NCBI RefSeq assembly: GCF_000330885.1
Contig: NC_020060.1
Location: 192,141-216,610 of the forward strand
Source: Rhizobium tropici CIAT 899
GTDB lineage: Bacteria; Pseudomonadota; Alphaproteobacteria; Rhizobiales; Rhizobiaceae
Length of the DNA stretch: 24,470 bases
Reading direction: 5' to 3'
Shown here: positions 8,792-18,874 of the stretch, in pieces
Layout of the letters: each line of letters opens with the position of its first letter
How positions within the stretch are numbered: the stretch's first letter is position 1
Program-made: the position numbers and the translations under genes
Notes under the pieces: model-generated
The model's database searches: none
What the model was told of the DNA's origin: nothing
What the model saw: only the letters and a program-made list of their open reading frames with translations

Positions 8792-8813
8792 GACATCAGC
8801 GGAAACAGAATCG

Positions 8814-8841
8814 GAACTATTGTTCTAGGAACTATAGTTCC
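8814..8841. promoter_or_regulatory. Tandem palindromic operators between xre and traM
   Basis: GGAACTATAGTTCC (8828-8841) is a perfect 14-bp palindrome. GAACTATTGTTC (8814-8825) is a second copy with 5 of 6 pairs matching. The centres are 15 bp apart. On the minus strand the perfect copy fills the 18-bp spacer between a TTGTCG and a TAGAAC hexamer, a plausible promoter for the xre gene, so binding would block it. They also lie upstream of traM (8977). Assignment to the XRE protein is an inference from position. Confidence 0.6.
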
Positions 8842-8976
8842 GATTCGACAAAGCCTGTGATATTGCCGGGTGATCAGATGTTTACTCTTCCAAGAGGATC
8901 GTCTGACATAGGAGCCGAGAGGCGTGCGCGAATACGGCGCAGTCGCGCCAATCCATCGATCTGGGAAGGAAAAGAA

Positions 8977-10330
<1,354 letters not shown>

Positions 10331-11626
10331 TCAGTTTCTGCTGTAGGTCGACGGAAATATAATATCCTGGTCCACGAGCACGTTGAACTTGTAGCCGGGG
10401 CGGATCTGGATGGTCGGCTGCACATTCAGGTTCTTTGAAATGGTCTGCTCGGCGACCCTGCCAAACGATTCCGCAAAGTTGCGGCGGGCCGCATCCGATG
10501 CGGTCTCCTGCGTCGCGAGCGTCGAGCTTTGCGGCATCGACATGTCGATCCCTGTTCCGATAAGCGCGATGAGTGCCGCAGAACTCCAGGTGCGCCAGAG
10601 ATGCCGATCGACCTTGTCCTTGAAGCCGCCATAGCCTTCGGCATCCGTGCCGGCCATGCCGCCGATCTGCAGCGTCGCTCCGTTCGGGAAGATGAGGTCG
10701 GTCCAGACGACGAGGACACGTTCCTGGCCGAAAGAGACCTTGGAATCGTAACGGCCGAACAGTTTTGCCCCCTGCGGGATCAGCAACCGGTAGCCGGTGG
10801 CACTGTCATAGACGTTTTGACTGACCTGCGCGGTGATCCGGCCGGGAAGGTCGGAGTTGAGACCCGTGATCAAGGTGGCGGGAATGACGGAGCCGCGCTT
10901 GAGCTCATAGGCCGACATCTGCGGCACCACCCGGTTCGGCAGGTAGCCAAGGTCCTTGATGTCCTGGTTGAAGAAATCCTCCTTCGACGTCTGCGCGTTG
11001 GGATCGACATTATGCCCCATCAGACCGGACTTCATGGCTGCGGCGTAAAGGTCCGAGGCGCTGTTGGCAGTGGTTGTCTGCGCGTCCGTATCTGCGGTGG
11101 TCTTGGCGGCCTTCTCGACGTCGGAAATATCCACCTTCAACGGCGAGTCCAACGCCGTCGCCCGTGCCTGCAGCCGGGCCATGCGCTGTCGTTGCGCTTC
11201 ACGGATATACTGTTCATCCTGCTCCCGTTTCAGGCGCGCTTTCCATTCCGCTTCTGATTCCAGTCTCGGGCGCCGCTCCTCTCGCTGGATGGGCGTGCGG
11301 TCGACGACGGCGGTTTCCTTCGTGACCTTCTGTTCGACGGCGGGGGTCGGTTGGAAGACTTCGCGTTGTTCCGGATCGCCAATGATGCCGTCGGTGACAC
11401 CACGCTTGAGCTGGTCGCCGAAGTTGGTTGCGGGAGCATTCGAAGCGCTGTCGAGATCGGAGCTCCGATTGAAAGGGAGCCCGCGCCAAGACAAGCCGAT
11501 GACAACGACGCCGACGAACAGCGCGACGATGATGATGGCCAGGATGATCGGCAGCCGGTTCAGACGGCGCATGCCCTTTTGATCGTCGGCCTGGCTGGAG
11601 GTGCCCAGTTGCAGAGATTGGACCAT
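10331..11626 (-). CDS. trbI: TrbI, VirB10-like channel scaffold protein
   Basis: A 431-residue VirB10/TrbI-family protein that spans the inner membrane and periplasm and forms part of the core channel of the conjugative type IV secretion system. A single transmembrane segment (LPIILAIIIVALFVGVVVIGL, about residues 27-47) follows a short cytoplasmic N-terminus. A proline- and charge-rich linker and coiled-coil (about 100-190) precede the C-terminal VirB10 domain, with GSVIPATLITGLNSDLPG, LLIPQGAKLFGRYDS and the end YKFNVLVDQDIIFP. The reading frame stays open far upstream (to 12988), but the ATG at 11626 with GGAGGCGAGC upstream gives the family length. It is the last gene of the trb operon. 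Confidence 0.95.
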   Translation of the reverse strand: MVQSLQLGTSSQADDQKGMRRLNRLPIILAIIIVALFVGVVVIGLSWRGLPFNRSSDLDSASNAPATNFGDQLKRGVTDGIIGDPEQREVFQPTPAVEQKVTKETAVVDRTPIQREERRPRLESEAEWKARLKREQDEQYIREAQRQRMARLQARATALDSPLKVDISDVEKAAKTTADTDAQTTTANSASDLYAAAMKSGLMGHNVDPNAQTSKEDFFNQDIKDLGYLPNRVVPQMSAYELKRGSVIPATLITGLNSDLPGRITAQVSQNVYDSATGYRLLIPQGAKLFGRYDSKVSFGQERVLVVWTDLIFPNGATLQIGGMAGTDAEGYGGFKDKVDRHLWRTWSSAALIALIGTGIDMSMPQSSTLATQETASDAARRNFAESFGRVAEQTISKNLNVQPTIQIRPGYKFNVLVDQDIIFPSTYSRN

Positions 11627-11643
11627 GCTATGCTCGCCTCCCC

Positions 11644-12084
11644 TCACTTGCGCTGCATGATCGACAGCGGGCTTGCCGGCACAGCGCCCGCGGCCGTTGC
11701 CGTATAGGCCCGACCAAGCGCGATCGATGGCGTCGACAGCCTTGCAAGTATCTGGCCGTCGACGCCGTCGATCGAATAGGCGAGTTCCACGGGTTTGATG
11801 TCCTTGCCAACCTTGCCATCGGTTACGACCGTATAACCCCAACCCTTCAGCGCGGCCTCGAGCGCTGTTGCAAAGTCTGATGAGTCCTTCTCCATCTTGA
11901 TGGTCGTCGTGCCAGCGGGAGCGATCTGCTCGGCAAGCCGGCTTGCCATGTCGCCGGCAATCGCACTTGCGGCCGGACCTGTGAGGGTGGTTGGGGTTGT
12001 GCCGGTGGTCAGTCCGTCCTCGGCGGTCTGGCAGCCGGAAAGAATGGCGGCGGCGATGGAGAGAGTGATGAGAGGCTTGCGCAT
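11644..12084 (-). CDS. trbH: TrbH, mating-pair-formation lipoprotein
   Basis: A 146-residue TrbH-family outer-membrane lipoprotein, the likely VirB7-type partner of TrbG in the secretion core. The N-terminus MRKPLITLSIAAAILSGC is a lipoprotein signal with lipobox LSGC and the lipidated Cys18. The body has a hydrophilic domain with AEQIAPAGTTTIKMEKDSSD and ALKGWGYTVVTD. It starts 3 bp after trbG and ends 17 bp before trbI. Confidence 0.92.
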   Translation of the reverse strand: MRKPLITLSIAAAILSGCQTAEDGLTTGTTPTTLTGPAASAIAGDMASRLAEQIAPAGTTTIKMEKDSSDFATALEAALKGWGYTVVTDGKVGKDIKPVELAYSIDGVDGQILARLSTPSIALGRAYTATAAGAVPASPLSIMQRK

Positions 12085-12087
12085 GGT

Positions 12088-12900
12088 TCAGCCTCCCCGC
12101 CGGATGGTGATCTTCTGCTGGCGCCAGCCGACCCCGGAGACGAGTATTGCTTTGTCGACCGCGTAGTCGACGATCATCATCTCGTTCTTCATCCGATAAT
12201 TGACGATGCGGTTCTGGCCACCGCTGACGACGAAAAGAATCGGCGCATCCTGGCTCGAAACTGATTTCGAGAACTGGATGTAGGTCTTGGTGCCATCCGA
12301 ATAGACTCGCTTCGGCTTCCAGGGCGCGCTCCCACTGATGGAGTAAGAAAAGTTCAGCTTGTCGGGCGCGGATCCAGGAATGCCTCCGGTCTCCAGCCGG
12401 GAGTTGATATCGGCAAGTTTGGTTGACACGTCCTCGGGGTATTCGAAGCCGACGCGTGCCATATACTGGCTCGGATGTGATTTCAGCTGGATGTGATAGG
12501 TGCGCCGCGAGGTCGTGACCACCATTGACGTGACGAGGCCCGCCTCCGACGGCTTGACGATCAGGTGGATCGCCTGTCCGCCGGTGGCGCCGGAGGTCGC
12601 GGGCTCCACCTTCCAGCGAACGGTATCGCCAACCAGAACATCGCGAACGATCTCGCCGCCTTGCAATTCGATATCGCAGACCTGCAGCGGCGAGCAGACG
12701 ACCGACGGCTGCGTCTCGCCGAAGAGAAAGATGACTTTGCCATCGGGGCCAGTCGTCACCAGTCCCGATGTGCCACGCCATTTCCTGGAAATGTTCGTAC
12801 CCTTCACCTCGTTGTTTGACATGCTCTGTGCTTGCGCATCGCTCACGAAGACGAGTCCGGCCAGGCAGCCGACGGCCGCGAATATTTTTGTTATGTGCAT
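12088..12900 (-). CDS. trbG: TrbG, VirB9-like outer-membrane channel component
   Basis: A 270-residue VirB9/TrbG-family periplasmic protein of the core complex. The signal peptide [20 protein letters not shown] ends in DAQA with cleavage expected after residue 24. The N-terminal VirB9 domain has [20 protein letters not shown] (about 54-73), and the C-terminal part has [21 protein letters not shown] and [12 protein letters not shown], the typical VirB9 C-domain pattern. The length fits the family. The short space to trbF (17 bp) supports a single operon. Confidence 0.95.
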   Translation of the reverse strand: MHITKIFAAVGCLAGLVFVSDAQAQSMSNNEVKGTNISRKWRGTSGLVTTGPDGKVIFLFGETQPSVVCSPLQVCDIELQGGEIVRDVLVGDTVRWKVEPATSGATGGQAIHLIVKPSEAGLVTSMVVTTSRRTYHIQLKSHPSQYMARVGFEYPEDVSTKLADINSRLETGGIPGSAPDKLNFSYSISGSAPWKPKRVYSDGTKTYIQFSKSVSSQDAPILFVVSGGQNRIVNYRMKNEMMIVDYAVDKAILVSGVGWRQQKITIRRGG

Positions 12901-12917
12901 TGAGAAATCCCCTGCCC

Positions 12918-13580
12918 TTAAAGCTGTGCTGTCCAGTCGAAATCCCGGACATAGAGGCCGATCGGATTGAGGCGGATGGTCGCCTCATCCTGCGGTGCGG
13001 TAAGCGTCACCGTTGCGATCCCGCGAAACCGGCGCGTGCCGATTTCCTTGCCCTTGCGGTCGCGTTCGTATTCGGTCCAGTCGATCTGATAGGTCTGGTT
13101 CGAGAGCGCCACGATATTGTTGACTTCGATTGCAACGGTCGAAGCCTTCGCCTTTTCGAACGGCGAGTTACCCCGGAACCAGGCGTTGATCTTCTCGGTC
13201 GAGGGATCGGATGTGCGAAGGAGCGCGTAGGTCCGATCGATATATTGCTTCTGTACGACAGCATCAGGCGTGATCGAACGGAAGCTGGTGACGAAATTCC
13301 CGAGCGTCGCGCGCACCACCCGAACATCGGCATATTCGATCTGTTGAGGATAGCCTGATGTCACCGCGGTCCCGAGTTTGTCGACCTCGACGATATAGGG
13401 AACCAGCTTGACCTGGGTGCTAAGATACATCGCATATGCGAATCCAATCACGGCCATGGTCAAACCGAGGATGCCGACGATGCGCCAAGCGGCGGCGGAC
13501 TGCACATAGGAACCGTATCGCTCGTTCCATTCCTGGCGCGCGGCAAGATAGGGGTTTTCGGGAGCGCGGTTCGCTGCCAT
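12918..13580 (-). CDS. trbF: TrbF, VirB8-like assembly factor
   Basis: A 220-residue VirB8/TrbF-family inner-membrane protein that nucleates assembly of the secretion channel. A short cytoplasmic tail ([19 protein letters not shown]) leads to one transmembrane helix (about residues 32-51) and a periplasmic domain with [14 protein letters not shown] and the family-typical [16 protein letters not shown] and [14 protein letters not shown] at the end. It lies between trbL and trbG as in all Ti/rhizobial trb operons. Confidence 0.95.
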   Translation of the reverse strand: MAANRAPENPYLAARQEWNERYGSYVQSAAAWRIVGILGLTMAVIGFAYAMYLSTQVKLVPYIVEVDKLGTAVTSGYPQQIEYADVRVVRATLGNFVTSFRSITPDAVVQKQYIDRTYALLRTSDPSTEKINAWFRGNSPFEKAKASTVAIEVNNIVALSNQTYQIDWTEYERDRKGKEIGTRRFRGIATVTLTAPQDEATIRLNPIGLYVRDFDWTAQL

Positions 13581-13604
13581 CGATCGATCACTTTCTGATT
13601 GCTG

Positions 13605-14783
13605 TTAGTCTTTGCGTTCGGGAGGTGGCTTCGGCCCGCTATGCCCGCTGCGCGCTTGGTCGAGCTTGGCGTTAGCCAGACCGAGGATCGATCCGGCATA
13701 GGCTCCGGGAGAACCGATGGCCTTTTCCTTGGCAGCGGACCCCGCCACTTTTCCCGCGGACCCGATTCCTGCACCGAAACCACGAAGAGCTGCACCTGCA
13801 ACGGATGACCCAGCAGCGCGAGCAGCCTGGGCAGCCGCAAAGCCTGCGCCCGCCGCACCCGCTGCAAGGAACCCGGCGCCCGTGGCGAAGGATGCCGCTT
13901 GGCCGCCGTGGCGGATCGCCTCCATTCCGCCCGAAACCGAGGCGCCCTGGACAACGCCCTGCATGATGTTCGGCACATAAATCGCGACAATGAAAACGAC
14001 GACGGCAATGCCGGCAATCGCAAGCGCGGTCTGGAATTGTTCGCCAATGTCGGGTTGGTTTGCCAATCCGATCAGAACCTCCGATCCGATCCGCGAGATC
14101 ATGACCAGTGCCATGAGCTTCATTCCGACCGAGAAAGCATAGATCAAATATCGGACAGCGAAGTCTTTGGTATAGGACGAACCGCCCAGGCCGAGCATGA
14201 TCATGCCGGCGAGCAGGCCGATATACATCTCGACCATGACAGACACGAAAATCGCGGCGACGAGCGAGAACGAGATTACAACGACGACCATCGCAAAAGC
14301 GGCGGAGATCGCCAGCGCATTGTCCTCGAAAAGCCCAAACTGGATCTTTTCCGACATCTTGGTGGCGACGGCGAGTCCGGCATTGAAGACATCGGCCGGC
14401 GAAGCGGTGCCGCCTCCGGCGCCGATCTGAAACAGGCTATCAACTACTGCCTTGGCGAAGGTCGGTCCCTGCGCCAGTACGAACGCAAAGAAGCCGACGA
14501 ACATGATTCGTCGGACGAGCTCGGCAAACCAACTATCGAGCGATGCAGCTTGGATCGCGAGCCAGACGGCCGCGATGCCGATCTCGATCGTTGCCAGAAT
14601 CCAGAACAGGGATTTTGCCGCATCCATGACGGTTGTTTCCCAACCCTTCGCGGCCGTTGTGATCTGGCTTTGCAACGAGGTTAGCACCGAGCCTTCCTGG
14701 GCGAGGGCTGGCTGAGCCGCCAGCACGCATAAGGTGGTGAGCAGAATCGCTGCCCTCAGCCGTTGAAGAGATATTGCCGTCAT
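13605..14783 (-). CDS. trbL: TrbL, VirB6-like polytopic inner-membrane protein
   Basis: A 392-residue TrbL/VirB6-family protein that forms the inner-membrane part of the DNA-transfer channel. After an N-terminal signal-like segment ending in AQPALAQ (about residue 29) there are about five to six hydrophobic segments (about 60-80, 90-107, 160-195, 205-222, 245-270). The C-terminal 100 residues are rich in Ala and Gly and end in a basic proline-rich tail (GPKPPPERKD), as often seen in this family. The start follows the trbK stop by 4 bp with a GAGGAG Shine-Dalgarno sequence that includes the trbK stop. Confidence 0.95.
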   Translation of the reverse strand: MTAISLQRLRAAILLTTLCVLAAQPALAQEGSVLTSLQSQITTAAKGWETTVMDAAKSLFWILATIEIGIAAVWLAIQAASLDSWFAELVRRIMFVGFFAFVLAQGPTFAKAVVDSLFQIGAGGGTASPADVFNAGLAVATKMSEKIQFGLFEDNALAISAAFAMVVVVISFSLVAAIFVSVMVEMYIGLLAGMIMLGLGGSSYTKDFAVRYLIYAFSVGMKLMALVMISRIGSEVLIGLANQPDIGEQFQTALAIAGIAVVVFIVAIYVPNIMQGVVQGASVSGGMEAIRHGGQAASFATGAGFLAAGAAGAGFAAAQAARAAGSSVAGAALRGFGAGIGSAGKVAGSAAKEKAIGSPGAYAGSILGLANAKLDQARSGHSGPKPPPERKD

Positions 14784-14787
14784 CTCC

Positions 14788-14823
14788 TCACCACTCGACT
14801 TTCATCTTTTCGCCGCCAGAGGT
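14788..14823. repeat. 36-bp direct repeat, copy 1 (3' end of trbK)
   Basis: This stretch matches 14958-14993 at 31 of 36 bases. Both copies cover the stop codon and last codons of a gene (trbK here, trbJ in copy 2) and are 170 bp apart. The result is the same C-terminal TSGGEKMKVEW in both proteins. Confidence 0.85.
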
Positions 14824-14964
14824 CGGATATTTCTTCGAAGTGCCGAAGAACTGGTCACGACGCTCCTGAGCAACCTGCTTTACGGAGATGAGCAGCCAGA
14901 TGCCGGCGCTGGCGGCCGACACGAGGGCTGCGATCGCGAGGAGGATCAATTTCGTTCTCACCAT
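14788..14964 (-). CDS. trbK: TrbK, small entry-exclusion-type protein
   Basis: A 58-residue ORF between trbJ and trbL, at the position of trbK, whose product mediates entry exclusion in RP4 and related plasmids. It begins MVRTKLILLAIAALVSAASA and has one hydrophobic signal or membrane segment (about 4-27), then a charged tail QERRDQFFGTSKKYPTSGG ending EKMKVEW. There is no cysteine, so it is not a lipoprotein as RP4 TrbK is. The start overlaps the trbJ stop by 7 bp (ATGGTGA). Its last about 30 residues are nearly the same as those of TrbJ. Function is inferred from position and size. Confidence 0.85.
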   Translation of the reverse strand: MVRTKLILLAIAALVSAASAGIWLLISVKQVAQERRDQFFGTSKKYPTSGGEKMKVEW

Positions 14965-14993
14965 TCCACCTTCATTTTTTCGCCGCCGGAGGT
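14958..14993. repeat. 36-bp direct repeat, copy 2 (3' end of trbJ)
   Basis: Partner of 14788-14823, 31 of 36 bases identical, in the same orientation. It encodes the C-terminal TSGGEKMKVEW of TrbJ and includes the trbK start codon. Confidence 0.85.
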
Positions 14994-15761
14994 GGACGGT
15001 GCCGTTCCGCTGAAGAATTTCTCGCGACGCGCCTGCGCGAGGTCCTTGTCGGTCTGTTCAGTCTGGAGCCAGGTGCCCATCATGGTCATCTGCTGGGATA
15101 TCAGGCCGCGAAGCTTCTGCAACTGTGCGACCTGCTGCGCGGCGATCTCGTGTCCGACCTGCAGGGCTTTCATCTGTCCGTCGGCGGTTTCGGACATGGA
15201 CCGCAGCGAGGACATCGTACCCTCCTCGCTATCGAACTGCTCCGCTGTCAGGCTCGCAGCCTTCAGCGTGCTGGCGATCGTGTCCCGGTTCGTATCTGAC
15301 CAGGACTGATAGGTGGTAGAAAACGACGAATTGTCTGGCAGGTTGGTTCTGAGGCTAGAATAGCTTTGGAACCGCTGCTGCAGCACATCGTCGGCATTGC
15401 CCATTGAAAACGAGATGCTCTGGCCCTGGTCGACGATGCTGCGAATCTGGTTGAGATCGCTTTCGACCTGCCCCCACATATGTGATGGAAGCGTCGCGGT
15501 GTTCTGCAGCAGGTTCTGGTAGATATTGAGCTGGGTTTCGATCTGTTGCGCCAGCTGGCTGATCTGGGTGAGCTGATTCTGGATTTGCTCGCCCGATTTC
15601 CCGACCAGCGCAACGAGTTCGCCGTTGTTCAGGACCTGCGTCCATTCGGTGGCGGCACCCGTGGCAGTTCCGGCATTTGCGGGCACGGCAGCGCCGGCCG
15701 CCAACGCGACGGCCGCCAGTCCAGCAAGCAGTTTATTCGACGTTAAGCAGCGATGCGGCAT
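14958..15761 (-). CDS. trbJ: TrbJ, VirB5-like periplasmic mating-pair protein
   Basis: A 267-residue TrbJ-family protein, the VirB5-like minor component thought to act at the pilus tip or in the periplasm. The signal peptide LLAGLAAVALAAGAAVPANA ends near residue 30. The mature part is rich in Gln and predicted helical, with GEQIQNQLTQISQLAQQIE (about 57-75) and several further coiled-coil-like stretches, as expected. The ATG at 15761 has AGAGGAG upstream and overlaps the trbE end by 29 bp. The C-terminus RREKFFSGTAPSTSGGEK is shared with TrbK. Confidence 0.94.
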   Translation of the reverse strand: MPHRCLTSNKLLAGLAAVALAAGAAVPANAGTATGAATEWTQVLNNGELVALVGKSGEQIQNQLTQISQLAQQIETQLNIYQNLLQNTATLPSHMWGQVESDLNQIRSIVDQGQSISFSMGNADDVLQQRFQSYSSLRTNLPDNSSFSTTYQSWSDTNRDTIASTLKAASLTAEQFDSEEGTMSSLRSMSETADGQMKALQVGHEIAAQQVAQLQKLRGLISQQMTMMGTWLQTEQTDKDLAQARREKFFSGTAPSTSGGEKMKVEW

Positions 15762-18189
15762 CGTGAACTCCTCTCGTTTGAAGCCAGTGGATCGGCCACT
15801 CGCGGCCGTGTTCGACGGTGAGCGCGCCGATGCGCTTCAGTTCTTCCTTGCCGGAGGCCCCGACAAAACTGAGCGCCACAGGGCCGAGCGCCATATCGAA
15901 TAGCCGGCGGCCTTCAGGTGTGACGACGTAATACTCGCGCTTGGGAGTGGCGTTTGAGACAATCTCGATCTGCCTCTCGTTAAAGCCGATCCGCTCATAG
16001 AACTCGCGGGTTCCAGGTTCCCGAGCGGCGCCGTTCGGAAGGCATATCTTTGTCGGGCAGGATTCCTTCAGGACATCGATGATCCCGGAGCGCTCGGCGT
16101 CTGAGATCGATTGCGTGGCGAGCACGACGGCGCAGTTGGCCTTGCGCAGCACCTTCAGCCATTCGCGGATTTTGGCTCGAAACACCGGATGGCCGAGCAT
16201 CAACCAGGCCTCATCGAGGATAATCAGGCTAGGCGAGCCATCGAGACGCTTCTCGATCCGACGGAAAAGGTAGGTGAGAACGGGCACGAGATTGCGCTCG
16301 CCCATATTCATCAGCTGTTCGATCTCGAAGGTCTGGAAGGCGCGGAGGGTCAAACCGTCCTGTTCGGCGTCGAGCAACTGACCCATCGGTCCATCGACCG
16401 TGTAATGATGGAGCGCGTCCTTGATCTCGCGCATCTGAACGCCGCTCACAAAGTCCGAAAGCGATCGGCCGGCTGCGCTCGCCATCAAACCAATCTGACG
16501 CGAGATAGCGTTGCGGTGATCTGGAGTGATGGCAACGCCCTGCAGCGCAACCAGCATTTCTATCCATTCCGTCGCCCATGCGCGATCACCGTCGCTCGCG
16601 AGCTCCGAGAGTGGGCAGAAGGCCAGCGCCCTCCCCTCCTCATGCGCATCGCCCCCGATCTCGTAGTGATCGCCGCCTGTGGCGAGCGTCAACGGCAGGA
16701 GCGAGTTCCCCTTGTCAAAGGCGAAGATCTGGGCGCGTTCATAGCGCCGGAACTGCGCTGCGATCAGTGCCAGTAGCGTCGACTTGCCCGAACCGGTCGG
16801 CCCAAAAATCAGCGTGTGACCGACGTCGTCGACATGGAGGTTCAAGCGGAACGGCGTGGACCCGCTGGCCACCTGCATCAGCGGCGGAGAGTTCGGCGGG
16901 TAGAATGGGCACGGTGCGACAGGGCTGCCCGACCAGACAGAGTTGAGCGGAATAAGATCTGCGAGGTTGCTGGTGTTGATCAGCGGTTCGCGGATATTAC
17001 AGTACCAGTTGCCCGGCAGGCTGCCGAGAAAGGCGTCAGTGGCATTCAGCGTTTCGATCCGCGCCCCGAAGCCTTCGGCCTGGACCAGCCGGCGGATAGC
17101 CTCTGCCTTTTCCTGCAAGGCTTCGCGATCGTGATCGAAGAGAACAATGACCGGCGTATAGTAGCCATATGCCACCAATTGCGAGGAAGCCTGGGCGATT
17201 GCGTCCTCTGTCTCGGCCACCATGCTCATGGCATCCTGGTCAATGGAACGGCTCTGCGTCTGGAACAGCTGATCGAAGAACGGCCTTACCTTCTGCTGCC
17301 ACTTCTTGCGGGTCCTTTCCAGCTTTTGGCGAGCCTCTTGCGCGTCGAGAAAGATGAAGCGCGACGACCAGCGATATGTGAGGGGCATGAGGTCAAGGCT
17401 ATTGAGAATTCCTGGCCAACTCTCGGCCGGCAGACCGTCGATCGAAACGACGCCGAGAAAGCGGCTTTCGACCTTTGGTGTCAGCCCATGCTCAAGCTCA
17501 GCGGTGGCGATCCAGTCGAGATACATCGGCGCATCCGGAAGACGGATCGGATGATTCTCGCCGGTGATGCAGAAGCGAACGAATTGCAGCAGCTCGTCGT
17601 AGCGGGCGACCCGCTCCCCTCCCCTCTCGACGACTTCGCGGGTTTCCATCCGGCGTATAGACAGGGTGTTGGCAAGATACTGCTCGATCTCGCGCACAGC
17701 GTTCTTGAAGACGAACAGCACCGTGTCCGCATAGCTCTTCTTGCGGCTCTCCTCATCCGAGTAGATGTATTTGCTGAGGGCCGTCTTTTTGGACTCGAGC
17801 GGCCGATATGTGAGGACGAGCGCGTGCTTGCTTTCGAAATGTCCCTGCTCGCGCGCGAAATGCGCCCGCCGTTCGGCGTCGATCGCGCGCGTGACCGTGT
17901 CGGGAAAGTGGCAACGATCATCCGCCGGATAGTCGAATGTCGGAATGCGGACCGCTTCGACCTGGATCATCCAGCCGCTTCCGAGCCTCGACAGGATTGT
18001 ATTGATCTGGCGCGACAGTTCGTTGCGCTCCAGATCCGTCGCGCTTTCGGAATCCGGGCCGGCAAAGTACCAGCCGCCCATCAGGCTCCCGTCTTTCAAC
18101 AGGAGCACGCCATTGTCGACCAGACCGGCATAGGGAACGAGATCCGCGAAGGATGGGCCAGTGGCCCGGAAGCGTTTAAGAGCGACCAT
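15733..18189 (-). CDS. trbE: TrbE, VirB4-like secretion ATPase
   Basis: An 818-residue VirB4/CagE-family ATPase that powers pilus assembly and transfer at the inner membrane. The N-terminal VirB4 domain (about 1-420) includes KDGSLMGGWYFAGPDSES. The C-terminal ATPase domain has Walker A FGPTGSGKSTLL near residues 459-470 and Walker B SLIILDEAWLML near 642-653, then VVLATQSISDAERSG. All motifs are intact and the length fits the family. The start at 18189 has GAGGAGGAG upstream and follows trbD by 9 bp. Confidence 0.97.
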   Translation of the reverse strand: MVALKRFRATGPSFADLVPYAGLVDNGVLLLKDGSLMGGWYFAGPDSESATDLERNELSRQINTILSRLGSGWMIQVEAVRIPTFDYPADDRCHFPDTVTRAIDAERRAHFAREQGHFESKHALVLTYRPLESKKTALSKYIYSDEESRKKSYADTVLFVFKNAVREIEQYLANTLSIRRMETREVVERGGERVARYDELLQFVRFCITGENHPIRLPDAPMYLDWIATAELEHGLTPKVESRFLGVVSIDGLPAESWPGILNSLDLMPLTYRWSSRFIFLDAQEARQKLERTRKKWQQKVRPFFDQLFQTQSRSIDQDAMSMVAETEDAIAQASSQLVAYGYYTPVIVLFDHDREALQEKAEAIRRLVQAEGFGARIETLNATDAFLGSLPGNWYCNIREPLINTSNLADLIPLNSVWSGSPVAPCPFYPPNSPPLMQVASGSTPFRLNLHVDDVGHTLIFGPTGSGKSTLLALIAAQFRRYERAQIFAFDKGNSLLPLTLATGGDHYEIGGDAHEEGRALAFCPLSELASDGDRAWATEWIEMLVALQGVAITPDHRNAISRQIGLMASAAGRSLSDFVSGVQMREIKDALHHYTVDGPMGQLLDAEQDGLTLRAFQTFEIEQLMNMGERNLVPVLTYLFRRIEKRLDGSPSLIILDEAWLMLGHPVFRAKIREWLKVLRKANCAVVLATQSISDAERSGIIDVLKESCPTKICLPNGAAREPGTREFYERIGFNERQIEIVSNATPKREYYVVTPEGRRLFDMALGPVALSFVGASGKEELKRIGALTVEHGREWPIHWLQTRGVHDAASLLNVE

Positions 18190-18198
18190 GTCTCCTCC

Positions 18199-18498
18199 TC
18201 AATACCGACGCCACGGCGAGGAGGTCGCCTTGTAGTAATGGCGGTACGAGATGTGGCGGACATAGACCTGCCGCATGAGCGGGTCTGCCTTTGCCATCAT
18301 CCTCAAGACGCCGACGAGGACGATCCAGATGGCAATGCCGAAAAGGGCGGAGTATGCCGTCAGCACTACGAAAATGAGGATGACGGCAGCAAGCCCGGTG
18401 AGCAGCACGAGCTCCCGGTCCGCGCCCATCAACAGGTTCGGGCGCGAAAGGGCACGGTGAATGCGGTTGCGTTGCAGCCCGGACAGGGACTCAGCCAT
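18199..18498 (-). CDS. trbD: TrbD, VirB3-like membrane protein
   Basis: A 99-residue VirB3/TrbD-family protein needed for pilus assembly. It starts [20 protein letters not shown], the conserved basic N-terminus, followed by a long hydrophobic hairpin (about residues 29-62, [20 protein letters not shown] then [15 protein letters not shown]) and a basic tail with [16 protein letters not shown]. The frame opens further upstream (18576), but the ATG at 18498 fits the family and overlaps the trbC stop by 8 bp. Confidence 0.94.
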   Translation of the reverse strand: MAESLSGLQRNRIHRALSRPNLLMGADRELVLLTGLAAVILIFVVLTAYSALFGIAIWIVLVGVLRMMAKADPLMRQVYVRHISYRHYYKATSSPWRRY

Positions 18499-18874
18499 GG
18501 GCCCCCTCCCCCGCTCCGCTTGGATCGATGGTCGTGGCTCGCTCGTCCGGCACGCCGATCGTGGCGCCGGTGGCACCGAAAAGGCCTACGATGTTGGTCG
18601 CGCCGAGCAGGATGCCGGCGACGAGCACGACATAGACGAGCCGCCGCGCGAAATCGTTGAGTTCGCCCCCGAAGATCAGCATGCCGCCGGCGATCGCCAC
18701 TGCTGCAAGCGCGATGGCACCGGCAACCGGGCCGGTGATCGACTCCTGGATTTGTTGCAGCGGCCCTTCCCATGGGAGGCTGCCGCCGGAACTCGCGAGC
18801 GCAGGGGCAAACGACGCCAGGACGATGGGCGCTGCAAGGAGCGCGACGGCGATAGCAGCGTTCTTACGCGACAT
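18491..18874 (-). CDS. trbC: TrbC, conjugative pilin (VirB2-like)
   Basis: A 127-residue pilin precursor. The long signal peptide [20 protein letters not shown] ends near SFAPALA (about residue 27). The mature part has [19 protein letters not shown], two hydrophobic helices (about 47-68 and 78-102) and a C-terminal tail that TraF-type peptidases remove before head-to-tail cyclisation. The frame is open from 18934, but the ATG at 18874 has AGGAGG at the right spacing. The start overlaps the trbB end by 11 bp. Confidence 0.94.
   Translation of the reverse strand: MSRKNAAIAVALLAAPIVLASFAPALASSGGSLPWEGPLQQIQESITGPVAGAIALAAVAIAGGMLIFGGELNDFARRLVYVVLVAGILLGATNIVGLFGATGATIGVPDERATTIDPSGAGEGAHG

Noticed and set aside
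10331..12988. An 885-codon reading frame that would fuse trbI with a long N-terminal extension
   Set aside because: The extension runs out of frame through trbH and trbG, both of which have clear family features and signal peptides. The ATG at 11626 with a Shine-Dalgarno sequence gives the normal TrbI length.
16816..18660. A 614-codon open frame on the plus strand opposite trbE and trbD
   Set aside because: Antisense to the intact VirB4-like ATPase gene; the product has no recognisable domain and spans the trbE/trbD boundary.
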